This document shows positions 18,793 to 27,919 of a stretch of DNA of 64,000 nt, piece by piece. Position 1 is the first letter of the stretch; every line of letters starts with the position of its first letter. The stretch spans positions 558,001 to 622,000 of the forward strand of contig JARGXX010000129.1 of assembly GCA_030374765.1 (NCBI GenBank), read 5' to 3'. The position numbers and the translations under genes are program-made. This stretch comes from Agarophyton chilense (lineage: Eukaryota; Rhodophyta; Florideophyceae; Gracilariales; Gracilariaceae). The notes below the pieces were generated by a model. That model made no database searches. It had not been told where the DNA came from and was given only the letters and a program-made list of their open reading frames with translations.

Positions 18793-19131
18793 ATGTCTCA
18801 AGTTCGTTGCCGTCACATACTCGTTAAGCATGCAGGATCGCGTCGTCCGTCGTCCTGGAAATCAGAGAATATCACACGTTCAAAGGAACAAGCTATGGAA
18901 TTACTAGCCGAGTTCCGCGAACGTATCGTTCTCGGACAAGTGACTTTCGAGGATTTGGCTGCAAGGGAAAGTGACTGCTCCTCCGCACGCAATGGAGGGG
19001 ACCTAGGCTTTTTCGAGCGCGGACAGATGCAAAAGCCTTTCGAAGATACCGCATTTGCGTTGGAAATCAATGAACTCAGCGGGATGGTGGAGACAAATAG
19101 TGGAGTACACATAATAAAGCGAATCGCATGA
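18793..19131 (+). CDS. Pin1-type parvulin prolyl isomerase without WW domain
   Basis: 112 residues, starting MSQVRCRHILVKHAGSRRPS. It is a single parvulin PPIase domain, as in plant Pin1At (119 residues), without the N-terminal WW domain of animal Pin1. The basic pair R17-R18 in the loop after the first strand binds the phosphate of pSer/pThr-Pro substrates. C62 in ESDCSSA matches the catalytic Cys113 of human Pin1, and GGDLGFFERGQMQKPFE and SGVHIIKR are diagnostic. It isomerises phosphorylated Ser/Thr-Pro bonds in cytosol and nucleus, acting in cell-cycle and signalling proteins. Its 3' end is 123 bp from the 3' end of the convergent elongin A gene. Confidence 0.93.
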   Translation: MSQVRCRHILVKHAGSRRPSSWKSENITRSKEQAMELLAEFRERIVLGQVTFEDLAARESDCSSARNGGDLGFFERGQMQKPFEDTAFALEINELSGMVETNSGVHIIKRIA

Positions 19132-19254
19132 TCGGGTCATTGAAAAATTGGTGCACACGAACACCAAGGTAGAACGAATAACTATGTTTACTCTGCCTGC
19201 AGTCAGTTTCATTGCCAATGAGTTGCTATTGAATCAAATACGTAAACGACTCGA

Positions 19255-20217
19255 CTACCGTCTTCCTCTTTCTCGTCTGAACTCCATTCTCATCCGAGCC
19301 AAAACACCCATTGAGCTGGACGCTGTAGAAGCTCTTCTCTTCCGACCTTCCACTCTGATCATTCTTGTTTTCCCCATCCGTCGTTTCTCGCGGTCTTCAT
19401 GAGCCTTGTTATAACCCAATCGCAGTCGTTTTGTCGCGCGTTCGAGGCGGCCGTCATCCTGTCGGACACGCAGTTCATAGAGCGCTCTCCACCAATTTAT
19501 TCCGGCAGGTAATTCTTTTTCTTCATACTTTGACACACAAAGCCGAGCCCATAAAGCATCTAACACATTGACACGAGAAGGATTCATTTGTTCCAACCTT
19601 TCGAGAAGCTCTGGTGTGATTGTATCGCATGAAAATATGTCATACACAAACTCGTCTGGCAATGTTGACAGATCTAAAAGATGACCCCCAGCAGCATAAA
19701 TACGAGCTACGTTGACAGCTGCGGCGGAGAGTCTCGGTGCTCCATGTAGCATATTGACATCCCTAGTGACAGAAAAACTGGCAACAACTTCCTCATAGTG
19801 CCTAGGAGGGTACTCTAATCCCTGTCGGATTTGTTCGGCAGTCCGTTCCGCCCTGTCATTTTCAGCACGTTCTTGAGGAGTGTCGTTTTTAGAATTTATA
19901 GTGTCCTCAACTTCTTTTCGTTTTTGTGGAGTATCATGCTCCGATTCAAAAGACGCTGACCTGGGCCTTCTCTGTACCGATTCTGAATTATGGCGAGAGT
20001 TCTTATCAAGATATTGCTGAAGGGAACGGGGAGGCGGAAGAAGATGCAGATGGCCAAACAGCTCCTCATCATCGACCTCTCGACCAACTCCCTGGCGGAG
20101 GTTTGAATGGTGTTGCCGAGGGGTCTGACCGGCCATTGGGAAACACTGAACGGGGAGCGAGGACGAGGAAGATGGGTAAAGGAATGGGCTTGAGCGTGGG
20201 GTTGTACAAAACGCCAT
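19255..20217 (-). CDS. Elongin A-like protein (transcription elongation / ubiquitin ligase subunit)
   Basis: 320 residues from the ATG at 20215-20217; a second ATG at residue 28 (MAGQTPRQHH) is also possible. The N-terminal 150 residues are charged and disordered. From about residue 150 there is an elongin A domain: SAAAVNVARIYAAGGHLLDL resembles the BC-box and LPDEFVYDIFSCDTITPELL the F-box-like region, then LERLEQMNP, LWARLCVSKY and a W-W-R-A-L-Y-E-L-R helix. The C-terminus is strongly basic. Elongin A binds elongin B/C and stimulates RNA polymerase II elongation, and it is part of a ligase for stalled polymerase. The animal protein is longer, with a TFIIS-N domain that is absent here, as in fungi. 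Confidence 0.82.
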   Translation of the reverse strand: MAFCTTPRSSPFLYPSSSSSLPVQCFPMAGQTPRQHHSNLRQGVGREVDDEELFGHLHLLPPPRSLQQYLDKNSRHNSESVQRRPRSASFESEHDTPQKRKEVEDTINSKNDTPQERAENDRAERTAEQIRQGLEYPPRHYEEVVASFSVTRDVNMLHGAPRLSAAAVNVARIYAAGGHLLDLSTLPDEFVYDIFSCDTITPELLERLEQMNPSRVNVLDALWARLCVSKYEEKELPAGINWWRALYELRVRQDDGRLERATKRLRLGYNKAHEDREKRRMGKTRMIRVEGRKRRASTASSSMGVLARMRMEFRRERGRR

Positions 20218-20721
20218 CTATGTGGGGGAGAGGAAACGCAGGCGAGAGAGTCCGACTGTCCCTTCAGGCACAATCGATGCTAAATACTCGATAAATTTAA
20301 GCGCTTTTCACAAGCAGGTTGCTCGCCATTTTGGCAACATCGGCAGTGCCCGTCGCGTGTGTTTATCGCGAAGGGGAAGATGCAGCGGCTCCTTCCGCCG
20401 ACTTTTGCGCTGCGGCGTGGAACCTTCGTTCGCAGCAAAGTTTGCATAGTACATTGGTACATTGTACATGTACATAGCTGTTGTAGTTTGCCCTGAGCAA
20501 TACACAGGGCGCGAAAGCACCATGACGAACAGCTCTTCCATATGATTGCTGTTTATAGTTGTAGATTGATAGCAGCCTGGAGCTCTTGCAACCAGCTGCA
20601 ACACTACATACAGAGCCGATGGTAGGTAGGTGGTAACCTTCTTTTTTGCATTCGATACACAGTCTGTTGTGCCCAGAAATTCGTTACCGAAAAGTTAGTT
20701 TTGGAAGTCATCAAGTAGTCT
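20218..20721. other. promoter side of elongin A and 3' side of PheRS beta
   Basis: 504 bp between two minus-strand genes. No coding sequence supported. It must hold the elongin A promoter and the PheRS beta 3' end signal. Confidence 0.4.
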
Positions 20722-22497
20722 CTACAGAAAAGCTTCCAGATCAAATTCCATCGCCGAACACGGATAACTAAGCGAAAAGTTACTAAGCACTTCAGGATGC
20801 ACCCATCCAAGTGCACCAATAGGTTTGCCGGCGAAGACGATATTTGCTCTTCTTCCCTCAAAGAATGCACCATCAGAGCAACTTTTGGCATCTAAGCTCC
20901 AACAGCCCTTTTCTTCACCTTTTCCACGCTTCAAACCAAGTGTGTTCAGCACGTTCTCCAAGAGTCCCTGAATCACTTCAAACCCAGCAGATTGTGCACA
21001 ATATATCGCTGCTACTTTCCTCCGATTGCATGCTAGAACCTCTGAGTTCTTGTCCTTCAAAACCACATCTCCCACTTCGAACAAACGAACAGGAACCTTT
21101 GCACTTCTGTTTTCTCGCAGGGTCTTCAGCAAGCCTGGCAGTAACGAAGTTCGGCATTCTTCGAATTCCAACGTTTTCGGATTGCCTATTTTCACGGCCA
21201 GAGAACCATCATCAACCCGTCGCAAAGAACTAAAATTCTCTGCATTAGAAACTGTTACCCATGTCAATACTTCGGTGTATCCTTGTTGGGCTAAGCCCTC
21301 TCTTCGAACCATGTCCGATAGGTGATTGATGGGGAGCTGCTTTCCCACCGTACTTGTTTCTGGGACTCGCTCCGGAACGCGATTAAAGCCATATCCTACG
21401 GCAACATCGCACATAATGTCGCACGCATGAAGCACATCGGATCGAATGATTGGAACGTCCACACCAATAGTCTTTTCGTCCAACACGCTTGCTGGAAGCT
21501 GCATACGAGCCAGCATGGTAACCATTTCGGCTGGCTCAAGATTTACCCCGACGCTACGATTAATGTAATTGACATTCGCTGTGACTTTTGGCGTAGATAA
21601 ATCCGGTGTGACCATTGTAGTGCCATCGGCATAATTAACCACAACAGGCTCAACGGTATACGGCTTCTCACAATACCGAGAAAACATAGCCACGAGAGTG
21701 TTCAGAACGATGCTCGCCTTCGTTTTATCTGTCGCGGTACACTCGATCAGCATATTTCTTGTGTTCAAAGTTATCTTCGAATGGTCTCCATTTATGATCG
21801 GTGGCATCGATAATACTCTTCGGTTAGAGTCGAAAATTACGGGGTATCGAGGGCAATCTCGTATAATACTTAGATATTGCTTGAGACCAATATCTTCTTC
21901 ATACACTTTCATTAATTGCGCAGCATCGTATTCTTCTGTCTTGGCCAGCGGCTTGAAATGGATCTCTTTCGGTGGAAGCGCTTCATATGAGAAAGGCCCT
22001 TCAATTGTGTCCAAATCATGGGTACCGATGGCCACCAATGTACGACGTCTGCAAATGTTTTGATGAAGCTTGTCTTGCAAGTCAATCAGATTTTGATAGA
22101 CGACTTCGTCCACGCGAATATTGCGGAGCACGGCACAGAATACGTATGGCCGAACTTCCGCCACCTCTTTTTGCACACTAAAGGTACACTGTGCTTCGCC
22201 AACTATTTTGTAATCTGGAACGGCTGAATCGTAACCCATAAACACGCGAAGAGCCTGGCTCAATCCCTCTGAGCACAGTAAGTCGTAGCGATTCGCTGGC
22301 ACTTCGATCTTATACCTTACTTCTTCCTTAACTTCTACGCCAGCTGAAAGCGCCTTAGCTCCTATCTGAGGTTTCTCACTCACCACCTCGTCCAGCTCTA
22401 GGCCGAATTCAAAGCAAAGTTCATCAAATTCCTTCTCGGTGAATGATCGACCAATATCTTCGAAAAGACGATCACGTGCTATAGACACCGTGGGCAT
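20722..22497 (-). CDS. FARSB: cytosolic phenylalanyl-tRNA synthetase beta subunit
   Basis: 591 residues, the length of eukaryotic beta subunits (human 589). It starts MPTVSIARDRLFEDIGRSFT, the family's N-terminal domain. The B3/B4 region, which in this family takes part in editing mischarged Tyr-tRNA, follows (CRRRTLVAIGTHDLDTIEG and ISIIRDCPRYPVIFDSNRRV-type strand). The B5 domain has SVGVNLEPAEMVTMLARMQL, and the catalytic-like core includes VRREGLAQQGYTEVLTWVTV and FEECRTSLLPGLLKTLRENR. The last residues make the C-terminal strand GWVHPEVLSNFSLSYPCSAMEF. With the alpha subunit it forms the heterotetramer that charges tRNA-Phe in the cytosol. Intact and intronless here. A tRNA gene (Lys) lies 330 bp upstream, probably by chance. 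Confidence 0.96.
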   Translation of the reverse strand: MPTVSIARDRLFEDIGRSFTEKEFDELCFEFGLELDEVVSEKPQIGAKALSAGVEVKEEVRYKIEVPANRYDLLCSEGLSQALRVFMGYDSAVPDYKIVGEAQCTFSVQKEVAEVRPYVFCAVLRNIRVDEVVYQNLIDLQDKLHQNICRRRTLVAIGTHDLDTIEGPFSYEALPPKEIHFKPLAKTEEYDAAQLMKVYEEDIGLKQYLSIIRDCPRYPVIFDSNRRVLSMPPIINGDHSKITLNTRNMLIECTATDKTKASIVLNTLVAMFSRYCEKPYTVEPVVVNYADGTTMVTPDLSTPKVTANVNYINRSVGVNLEPAEMVTMLARMQLPASVLDEKTIGVDVPIIRSDVLHACDIMCDVAVGYGFNRVPERVPETSTVGKQLPINHLSDMVRREGLAQQGYTEVLTWVTVSNAENFSSLRRVDDGSLAVKIGNPKTLEFEECRTSLLPGLLKTLRENRSAKVPVRLFEVGDVVLKDKNSEVLACNRRKVAAIYCAQSAGFEVIQGLLENVLNTLGLKRGKGEEKGCWSLDAKSCSDGAFFEGRRANIVFAGKPIGALGWVHPEVLSNFSLSYPCSAMEFDLEAFL

Positions 22498-22826
22498 GGT
22501 TGGCTAATCGTTTATAGTAGCACCGCGCTTGGAATTCGCCCACCTCGCAGAGCATGTGTACAGGAGATGATGTTACGAAAGGAAGTACTTACTGCCCCCA
22601 AAGGTTGTTCCAGTCTCTTAGAAGTACAAAAATGTGTTATGCTGTTCGCGCCAAGGATGGGCGTTTTGGTTCAGTAAAACGGATCCAAGCCTTGTTGCAG
22701 ATGAGCTGTATAAACGGCGGGGGCGATCCACTGTTGAAAACCCATCGACCAAAAGGAAGGCGTTGATAGAAATTATAATTGATTTTAAGTATGTTTTTGG
22801 ATCCGATGTTCTTCAGCAAGGTATCG
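22498..22826. other. promoter region between PheRS beta and tRNA-Lys
   Basis: 329 bp with no supported gene. It should contain the PheRS beta promoter. Confidence 0.4.
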
Positions 22827-22899
22827 GCCTCCCTAGCTCAGTCGGTAGAGCGACAGACTCTTAATCTGTTGGTCGCGGGTTCGAGCCCCGCGGGAGGTG
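22827..22899 (+). tRNA. tRNA-Lys, anticodon CTT
   Basis: A complete 73-nt cloverleaf without intron. The acceptor pairs GCCTCCC with GGGAGGT (one G-U closing pair), then discriminator G. The D arm has TAGCTCAGTCGGTAGAGC, an A-box match. The anticodon stem ACAGA/TCTGT encloses the loop CTCTTAA, giving anticodon CTT for lysine AAG codons. The T arm GCGGG-TTCGAGC-CCCGC contains the B-box GGTTCGAGCC. CCA is not encoded, as expected in a eukaryotic nucleus. A run of five T at 22913-22917 is the likely RNA polymerase III terminator. Confidence 0.96.
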
Positions 22900-22912
22900 C
22901 AGCGCAATTTCA

Positions 22913-22917
22913 TTTTT
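22913..22917 (+). terminator. RNA polymerase III T-run terminator
   Basis: TTTTT begins 14 nt after the tRNA-Lys 3' end, the usual position for polymerase III termination. Confidence 0.7.
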
Positions 22918-23199
22918 GCTTCTTTCCAGACCGAGTAACTTCGTGACAGACTCTACACAATGCGTAGTAAAGAGTGTGAACTCCGAAATAAGAGTAATGG
23001 GAGCTTTACAGGGTGTCGGGATCAACGTAAGACCGATACAACGTTTTTTTCTCTCTGTGAAGACGCAAACAGACTCCCCGCCTTTTGCAAGGTTCTGAAA
23101 TTAAAGCACTTCCCGCCTTTTATCCAACCTACAGCGTTTCGCTCAGAAAAGATCCGATCTTTGTAAAACTTTACGTTCTAAAAGTAAATTCGGCCATTC
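22918..23199. other. spacer between tRNA and spermidine-synthase-like gene
   Basis: About 280 bp with nothing recognisable. It contains the 3' side of the minus-strand membrane methyltransferase-like gene. Confidence 0.35.
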
Positions 23200-24723
23200 C
23201 TATCGAGCTCTTTCAGCCGCTAGGACAGCAGGCCACAGGTCTTTGGGGTGGATTTCGTACATTAAGCTTCGATGTTCTTCTGCTATATCGAATAGACCTC
23301 GATACATGATCCAATCGGGATTAGCAGAATCCGATCCTTCAAGAATTGCGTTCTCTACTTCGTGTTCTTGAAAACTGGCCAACGCTCGCCTTCTCAGCGG
23401 TGATCCCATGAAGTCTGCATCAACTGGCTCCCGAAATTTTGTTCTCTGACGATCCTGCGATGCGAAGAAAACGACGTTGTGCATTCGAGAGTCCATTCCG
23501 TCCGAAAAAGCCCGAACGTTAGCGAAAACTGCTTTCAATCTTTGGAAAACAATGGAAACGGCCTGGGTCGCTGGTGTTTTTGGACTTTCAATGGCACCAA
23601 CAAAGTTCACCGCAATGACTCCGTCACATGTTAGAACGCGAGAAATGTTCATGAACATTTCATGCGAAAACAGAGCAGACGGTATGGTGCCGCCCGTGAA
23701 CACATCGTGAATCACGTAGTCAAAAGTGTTATCCGGAACTTTTTTCACATATGAAACAGCATCTTCGACGACAACTGGTACTTCAAGAGCAAAATATTTC
23801 TCTGCGTATTGCGCGACGACAGGGTCAATATCCACAGCAGTGACGTTGATTCCATGTTGAGAAAGGCCGTTTGCAACAACGCCGATTCCTATGCCAATGC
23901 AGAGCGCCGCTTTGTCCCCTTGACCATTGTCAGTCAGTCGAACTGCCTCATGAACATAGAACTGAGAAAAGATGGAGTCCGGGTAATATTTTGAGCGATC
24001 GAAATAACCACCCAGGACCGAAATGTCGGCGAGTAAAATCCTATACTCGCCTGTCCTTTCAACAACGCTGATTAAGCCTGTTGGTCCTCGCGCCTGTGCC
24101 AGCAAACTGAACTCTTTCGGCATTTCAGGGGGCCGAACCAGCGGTGGCAGCTGACCAATAAGAAAGGATATGAGAGATACCACCAATAAGCGATTTGAAA
24201 GACAGATAGTATCTTTTCGACGAAGACGACGCCCACGCGAGAATCGAAACGTAGTGAGTATAGTCGACCTCAAAGCGAAATGTGTGCAAGCGAGGGCAAA
24301 CGTTAAAGACGGTAGAAACGTTCGGAGTATCTTAAGGGACCACAACGCCGCAAACCGACTCTGAACAAGAGCATCGATGGCGATGAATACGACCGAAGCA
24401 GCGGACGCAGCCAAAAGATCTGAGCGGGAGGCGAAGACAACCAGCGATACCAGGAGCGAAAGACATGCTAACTGGAAAACAGGTAGAATAGAAGCGCTCA
24501 AGGACGGGTAAATGGCGAGTGGCAAGAAACAGATGGGCGGTAAGTATCTCTGTAGCAAAGAACCGACCCCAAGGACCACTGGTGGCAGGGCAATGGAAAG
24601 AGCTTCTGACAGGGGAGACGAGTGCAGTGCGGGAAGCTCTAAGCGGATTATTTGGTACTGGATCAACGCGGAGAGCGTGAGCAATGCGCTGAGACCGGCT
24701 CGGATAGTTGAACGATGCTCCAT
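23200..24723 (-). CDS. membrane-anchored spermidine-synthase-like protein
   Basis: 507 residues from the ATG at 24721-24723. An ATG 82 codons upstream (at 24967-24969) keeps the frame and would add a basic, Ser-rich leader that could be a plastid or mitochondrial presequence; the choice is open. The first 220 residues contain six or more hydrophobic helices. The C-terminal half is a spermidine-synthase-type Rossmann domain: ALCIGIGIGVVANGLSQHG is the SAM-type motif I, VTAVDIDPVVAQYAEKYF binds the ribose with its Asp, and DYVIHDVFTGGTIPSALFS follows. True aminopropyltransferases have G-G-G-D-G-G here; the Asp is missing (G-I-G-I-G), so polyamine synthesis is doubtful. The architecture matches the fused membrane/spermidine-synthase proteins common in bacteria, whose function is largely unknown. 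Confidence 0.75.
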   Translation of the reverse strand: MEHRSTIRAGLSALLTLSALIQYQIIRLELPALHSSPLSEALSIALPPVVLGVGSLLQRYLPPICFLPLAIYPSLSASILPVFQLACLSLLVSLVVFASRSDLLAASAASVVFIAIDALVQSRFAALWSLKILRTFLPSLTFALACTHFALRSTILTTFRFSRGRRLRRKDTICLSNRLLVVSLISFLIGQLPPLVRPPEMPKEFSLLAQARGPTGLISVVERTGEYRILLADISVLGGYFDRSKYYPDSIFSQFYVHEAVRLTDNGQGDKAALCIGIGIGVVANGLSQHGINVTAVDIDPVVAQYAEKYFALEVPVVVEDAVSYVKKVPDNTFDYVIHDVFTGGTIPSALFSHEMFMNISRVLTCDGVIAVNFVGAIESPKTPATQAVSIVFQRLKAVFANVRAFSDGMDSRMHNVVFFASQDRQRTKFREPVDADFMGSPLRRRALASFQEHEVENAILEGSDSANPDWIMYRGLFDIAEEHRSLMYEIHPKDLWPAVLAAERAR

Positions 24724-25150
24724 ATGGATGTGCTGCCGTGCCGAAGTCGCGAACCACCAGACGTTTCTCTCACAATCTTTCCTTTCCTTTGTACATGAGC
24801 ATGCTGCTGTCGCCGGCAATCCACATCTTTGAAGGAAGCTGTCGGAACTGTCTCGTATCAACGTATCGGCTTTACGCCCCTTTGAAGATGTTGCAAGGTA
24901 AGCCTTCTTCCTAAGTTGATGCGGAACGTAATGATATCTTCGAATTGAGGAGACACAAGTGTCGAGCATTAATTTGACAACAATTGCATATCCTCAAAAT
25001 TTACCGAAAGTTGGTCAATCCTAAACTGGTGGTCTGCGGTGCCATTCTCAAGAATCTTGTGTTGCAAACTCGCGGTTTTTATTACGCGGCACGTCCGTCG
25101 CGCTCAGCTTTTTCACACTATCTATTGACTCACGCCGTCCGTCTTCGGCA
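24724..25150. promoter_or_regulatory. divergent promoter of the spermidine-synthase-like and RING genes
   Basis: The gap is 427 bp if the short start of the minus-strand gene is used and only 181 bp if the long one is. No repeats or clear core promoter elements were seen. Confidence 0.35.
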
Positions 25151-25783
25151 ATGGGGAAAAGGAACACAATTGCCTCTGCTGTAGCCTCCTTGGGATTCTT
25201 CGCGTTAGGCGCGACTTTGGGCGCCCGTCGCGCGCGCAGGCGCCTTCGTCCCAACCCCAGTATCTGCGTCGCTGAAGCCCTCCCCCATGCACCACCTGCC
25301 ACCGACCAACCGCTCACTGGCTCACTGCCATTAGATTGCCCAATCTGTCTCACGGAGGTTGTACTTCCTCGCGTCGCACCATGTGGGCATACCTTATGCA
25401 CGACATGTCTAGCTGCGCTTTTCGAGCATGAAAGACGCCCAGCGTGCCCGGTCTGTCGCAACAAGATAAAGATGCAGCTTGATCGCCTGCCTATCAATTT
25501 TGCTCTCAAGAGCCTTGTCGAAGGTCGAGTGGCTGCAAGAGGTGATGCTGCTTGGGAAGGATACAGACAAGCCGAGAACGAAGCAAGGCAGCTTGTTCCT
25601 CATGTTGTCGGGGAGAGTGGTGCACAGCAAAGAGCGCATGTTGTTGCGTCTCTTCGCCCGGCATGGAACTGGTTCAAGTGGTCAGTCATTATCGTCACCG
25701 AGTTCGGTGCCTTTCTTGTTAGTCTCAAAGAAGTTTTGGAATCTGCCCCAAATCGCACACGAAGATACCAACGAGTTGTATGA
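25151..25783 (+). CDS. membrane RING-type E3 ubiquitin ligase (RNF170-like)
   Basis: 210 residues from the ATG at 25151. A hydrophobic helix at residues 7-24 is followed by an Arg-rich stop-transfer segment. A C3HC4 RING finger spans residues 63-102 with zinc ligands C63, C66, C78, H80, C83, C86, C99 and C102 (CPICLTEV, APCGHTLCTTC, CPVCR). A charged helix follows, then a second hydrophobic segment at about residues 173-192 and a basic C-terminus. The layout of RING next to membrane helices resembles RNF170-type ER ligases, which mark membrane proteins for degradation. The E3 call is firm; orthology to RNF170 is not. Confidence 0.85.
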   Translation: MGKRNTIASAVASLGFFALGATLGARRARRRLRPNPSICVAEALPHAPPATDQPLTGSLPLDCPICLTEVVLPRVAPCGHTLCTTCLAALFEHERRPACPVCRNKIKMQLDRLPINFALKSLVEGRVAARGDAAWEGYRQAENEARQLVPHVVGESGAQQRAHVVASLRPAWNWFKWSVIIVTEFGAFLVSLKEVLESAPNRTRRYQRVV

Positions 25784-27448
25784 CATGACATGCACACTTT
25801 CTCAGCTTATCTCAAATTAGAACCGCTTATTTTTGCCGAAACGTTTAGTGTCCGTCTTCTTAGTAATGTCTGGCTCATGTACATCTTCAGTGACCTTCTC
25901 ATGCTTTCCTGCTGCAACGGCTATCTGATGGCACGTGCCTCCTGTTCGCACCACCAGTTCTAGCCATGAAATTGGTCACCCATGATCAAGGACGTTATGT
26001 TTGTTTCACAGTTTTATGTAATTCTCTCACTAACAATGAAATCAATCTTCTTAGGGGGATTCCGTCAGCTCTCTCTTCTCTTAGCTTTCAAATCGTTGAA
26101 GTTCTCCCTGGGGTACAGTCCGTTGATCGGACTCTTGGTCCAGGCGGTCTTTTCGGTAGAACTGGGTTGTGACTCGCAGTTATCCGCCTGTACGTGATGG
26201 AAAGGATCTTCTCCATTTTGTGCAGAGAACTTTACGTCTTTTTTTCATGGCGCATCTATTGATATACTACGTATCATGCTGTTTTTCAGGCACGTTTTGT
26301 GTCTGAGAGATGAGAGTTCTTGCTCGATGACCCCTCAGCAATGTTTTAGATGCGCAACATCAATCTGAAAAGACGTACGGCGAGTCAGCCCATTAGACTT
26401 CTTGCTCGCAGGAATATCAGTGTCTATTGCGGCGTTACGTGAGAGACGTCAATCTCCACCAATTTGCACTACCCACCGCAACCTTGGAAAACGTTCGTGT
26501 CCTGATGATAGTATTCCTCTCGTACCGCCCAAGGGAAATGTTCTTTTACATTGTGATGCGAACGAGCTCTCTGTGTTTTCAGAAACACCGCAAACCAGTA
26601 TTTACCAATCGCAGTAGGATAAGTGGGCATTATGACAAGAATGAGACTCCATTCCCGAACATGATTTCTGATAGAGTTGTGACACGGGCCGTTTCAGCGA
26701 ATGAAGCCTTTCGCAGCTTGTGATCCCTTGCTTCATTGAGACATGTGTTTCGATGTTCCGCTCCAGGTGTCAGACTGTAGAACCTTGCACTATACTACAC
26801 AGTGCTAGCCCACGCCATAAAAAGATCAGGATGTAAGGGTTAGCAATTGCTAGCAATCCATCCCTCAAGGGGTTTCATTCAATGTGCTTGTCTTGAACTG
26901 TCCGTGGTGGCCCACGACTCCGGAGGCGACCGGTTGTACATTCGGATTAATACCCCAGTCCTCTGAAAAGATGAAGAGACAGTTCGCGACTCTGTCTCCG
27001 TAGAATATTGAATAATAATCAATGATCATGATGTAGCTTCGCGTGTTTGACCGACGCCTCAGCTTATCTGCAGATGGATTCCTTTCACTGTTCCTCACTG
27101 AATCTCTGAACTCCGCTTCTTAATGCATCTGACGAGCGCATCAAGATATTTTGAGTTGCCGTATTTCTGTTTCCACAGCGCTAGATGTTTCCCTTCCCAG
27201 AACACGACATGATTATTCTAAGACAGGCACTCCCATCAAACAATTGGTGAAAGACCGGTCTATGTAATATCGCTCTCCGTTTCTTGATTATTTCGTGCCC
27301 TCTCCTTTTCATTCAAATGCCTATTTATGCAGAAGGACGCAGCTCCTCATCACTGTTTCGGCTTTCTCCATCCCACATCCGTCACATCAGCCTCGCTTAA
27401 CCTGCATCAGACTGCTATCCTACCTCAAAAACACTTTTTCTGAACAAA
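25784..27448. other. gene-poor region, 1.7 kb
   Basis: AT-richer than the flanking genes. Short frames only, none with a recognisable domain. No tandem repeats or transposon features seen. Confidence 0.4.
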
Positions 27449-27919
27449 ATGATCAAGAGTAACCTCTTTCTTTTAATCGCCCTTATCCTCATGTATTCCG
27501 AAATAGCAGCATCAACTCCAATGACTGGCCCTAGGAATGGTAAAGCACTTGGTACCCCCAAGAAAATTGCGAAAAGAAACATTGTTGATTCGTATTCTCT
27601 CAATTCTTCGGTAAATTCTGGACTTCAAGGTTCCGTTCGATTGGGGAGTTGGCCTGAACAGTCCTTGGACGAAATTTGCAAGCCAGTGATCAAATGCATG
27701 TGCCAAATTGTTGCAGATGACTACAAGACATCAGAGATGAAACATGTTTGTGGAGAAGATGAAAGGATTGCAGATGACGCTTGCGATATGACAGACGAGA
27801 CCAGGTGTTTCTTTAAGTGGTATGTTGGATCTGATGATGAAATCGCATATAACTTGGCTCGGGATTGCATGCCTTTTATGTTTGAGCACTTTGACTGGCA
27901 AGTTCCATCACAAGGCTAA
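27449..27919 (+). CDS. small secreted cysteine-containing protein, unknown
   Basis: 156 residues starting with a textbook signal peptide (basic MIKSN, then about 15 hydrophobic residues, cleavage likely after A-A-S or nearby). The mature part has a basic, Asn/Ser-rich front half and a back half with seven cysteines spaced as C-x6-C-x-C, then singles, ending CFFKWYV and DCMPFMFEHFDW. An N-S-S site could be glycosylated. The codons and acidic helix (DDYKTSEMKHVCGEDERIADD) look coding. I do not recognise the family. It stands alone in 3.3 kb of otherwise gene-poor DNA. It may be a wall or apoplast protein; that is a guess. Confidence 0.6.
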   Translation: MIKSNLFLLIALILMYSEIAASTPMTGPRNGKALGTPKKIAKRNIVDSYSLNSSVNSGLQGSVRLGSWPEQSLDEICKPVIKCMCQIVADDYKTSEMKHVCGEDERIADDACDMTDETRCFFKWYVGSDDEIAYNLARDCMPFMFEHFDWQVPSQG

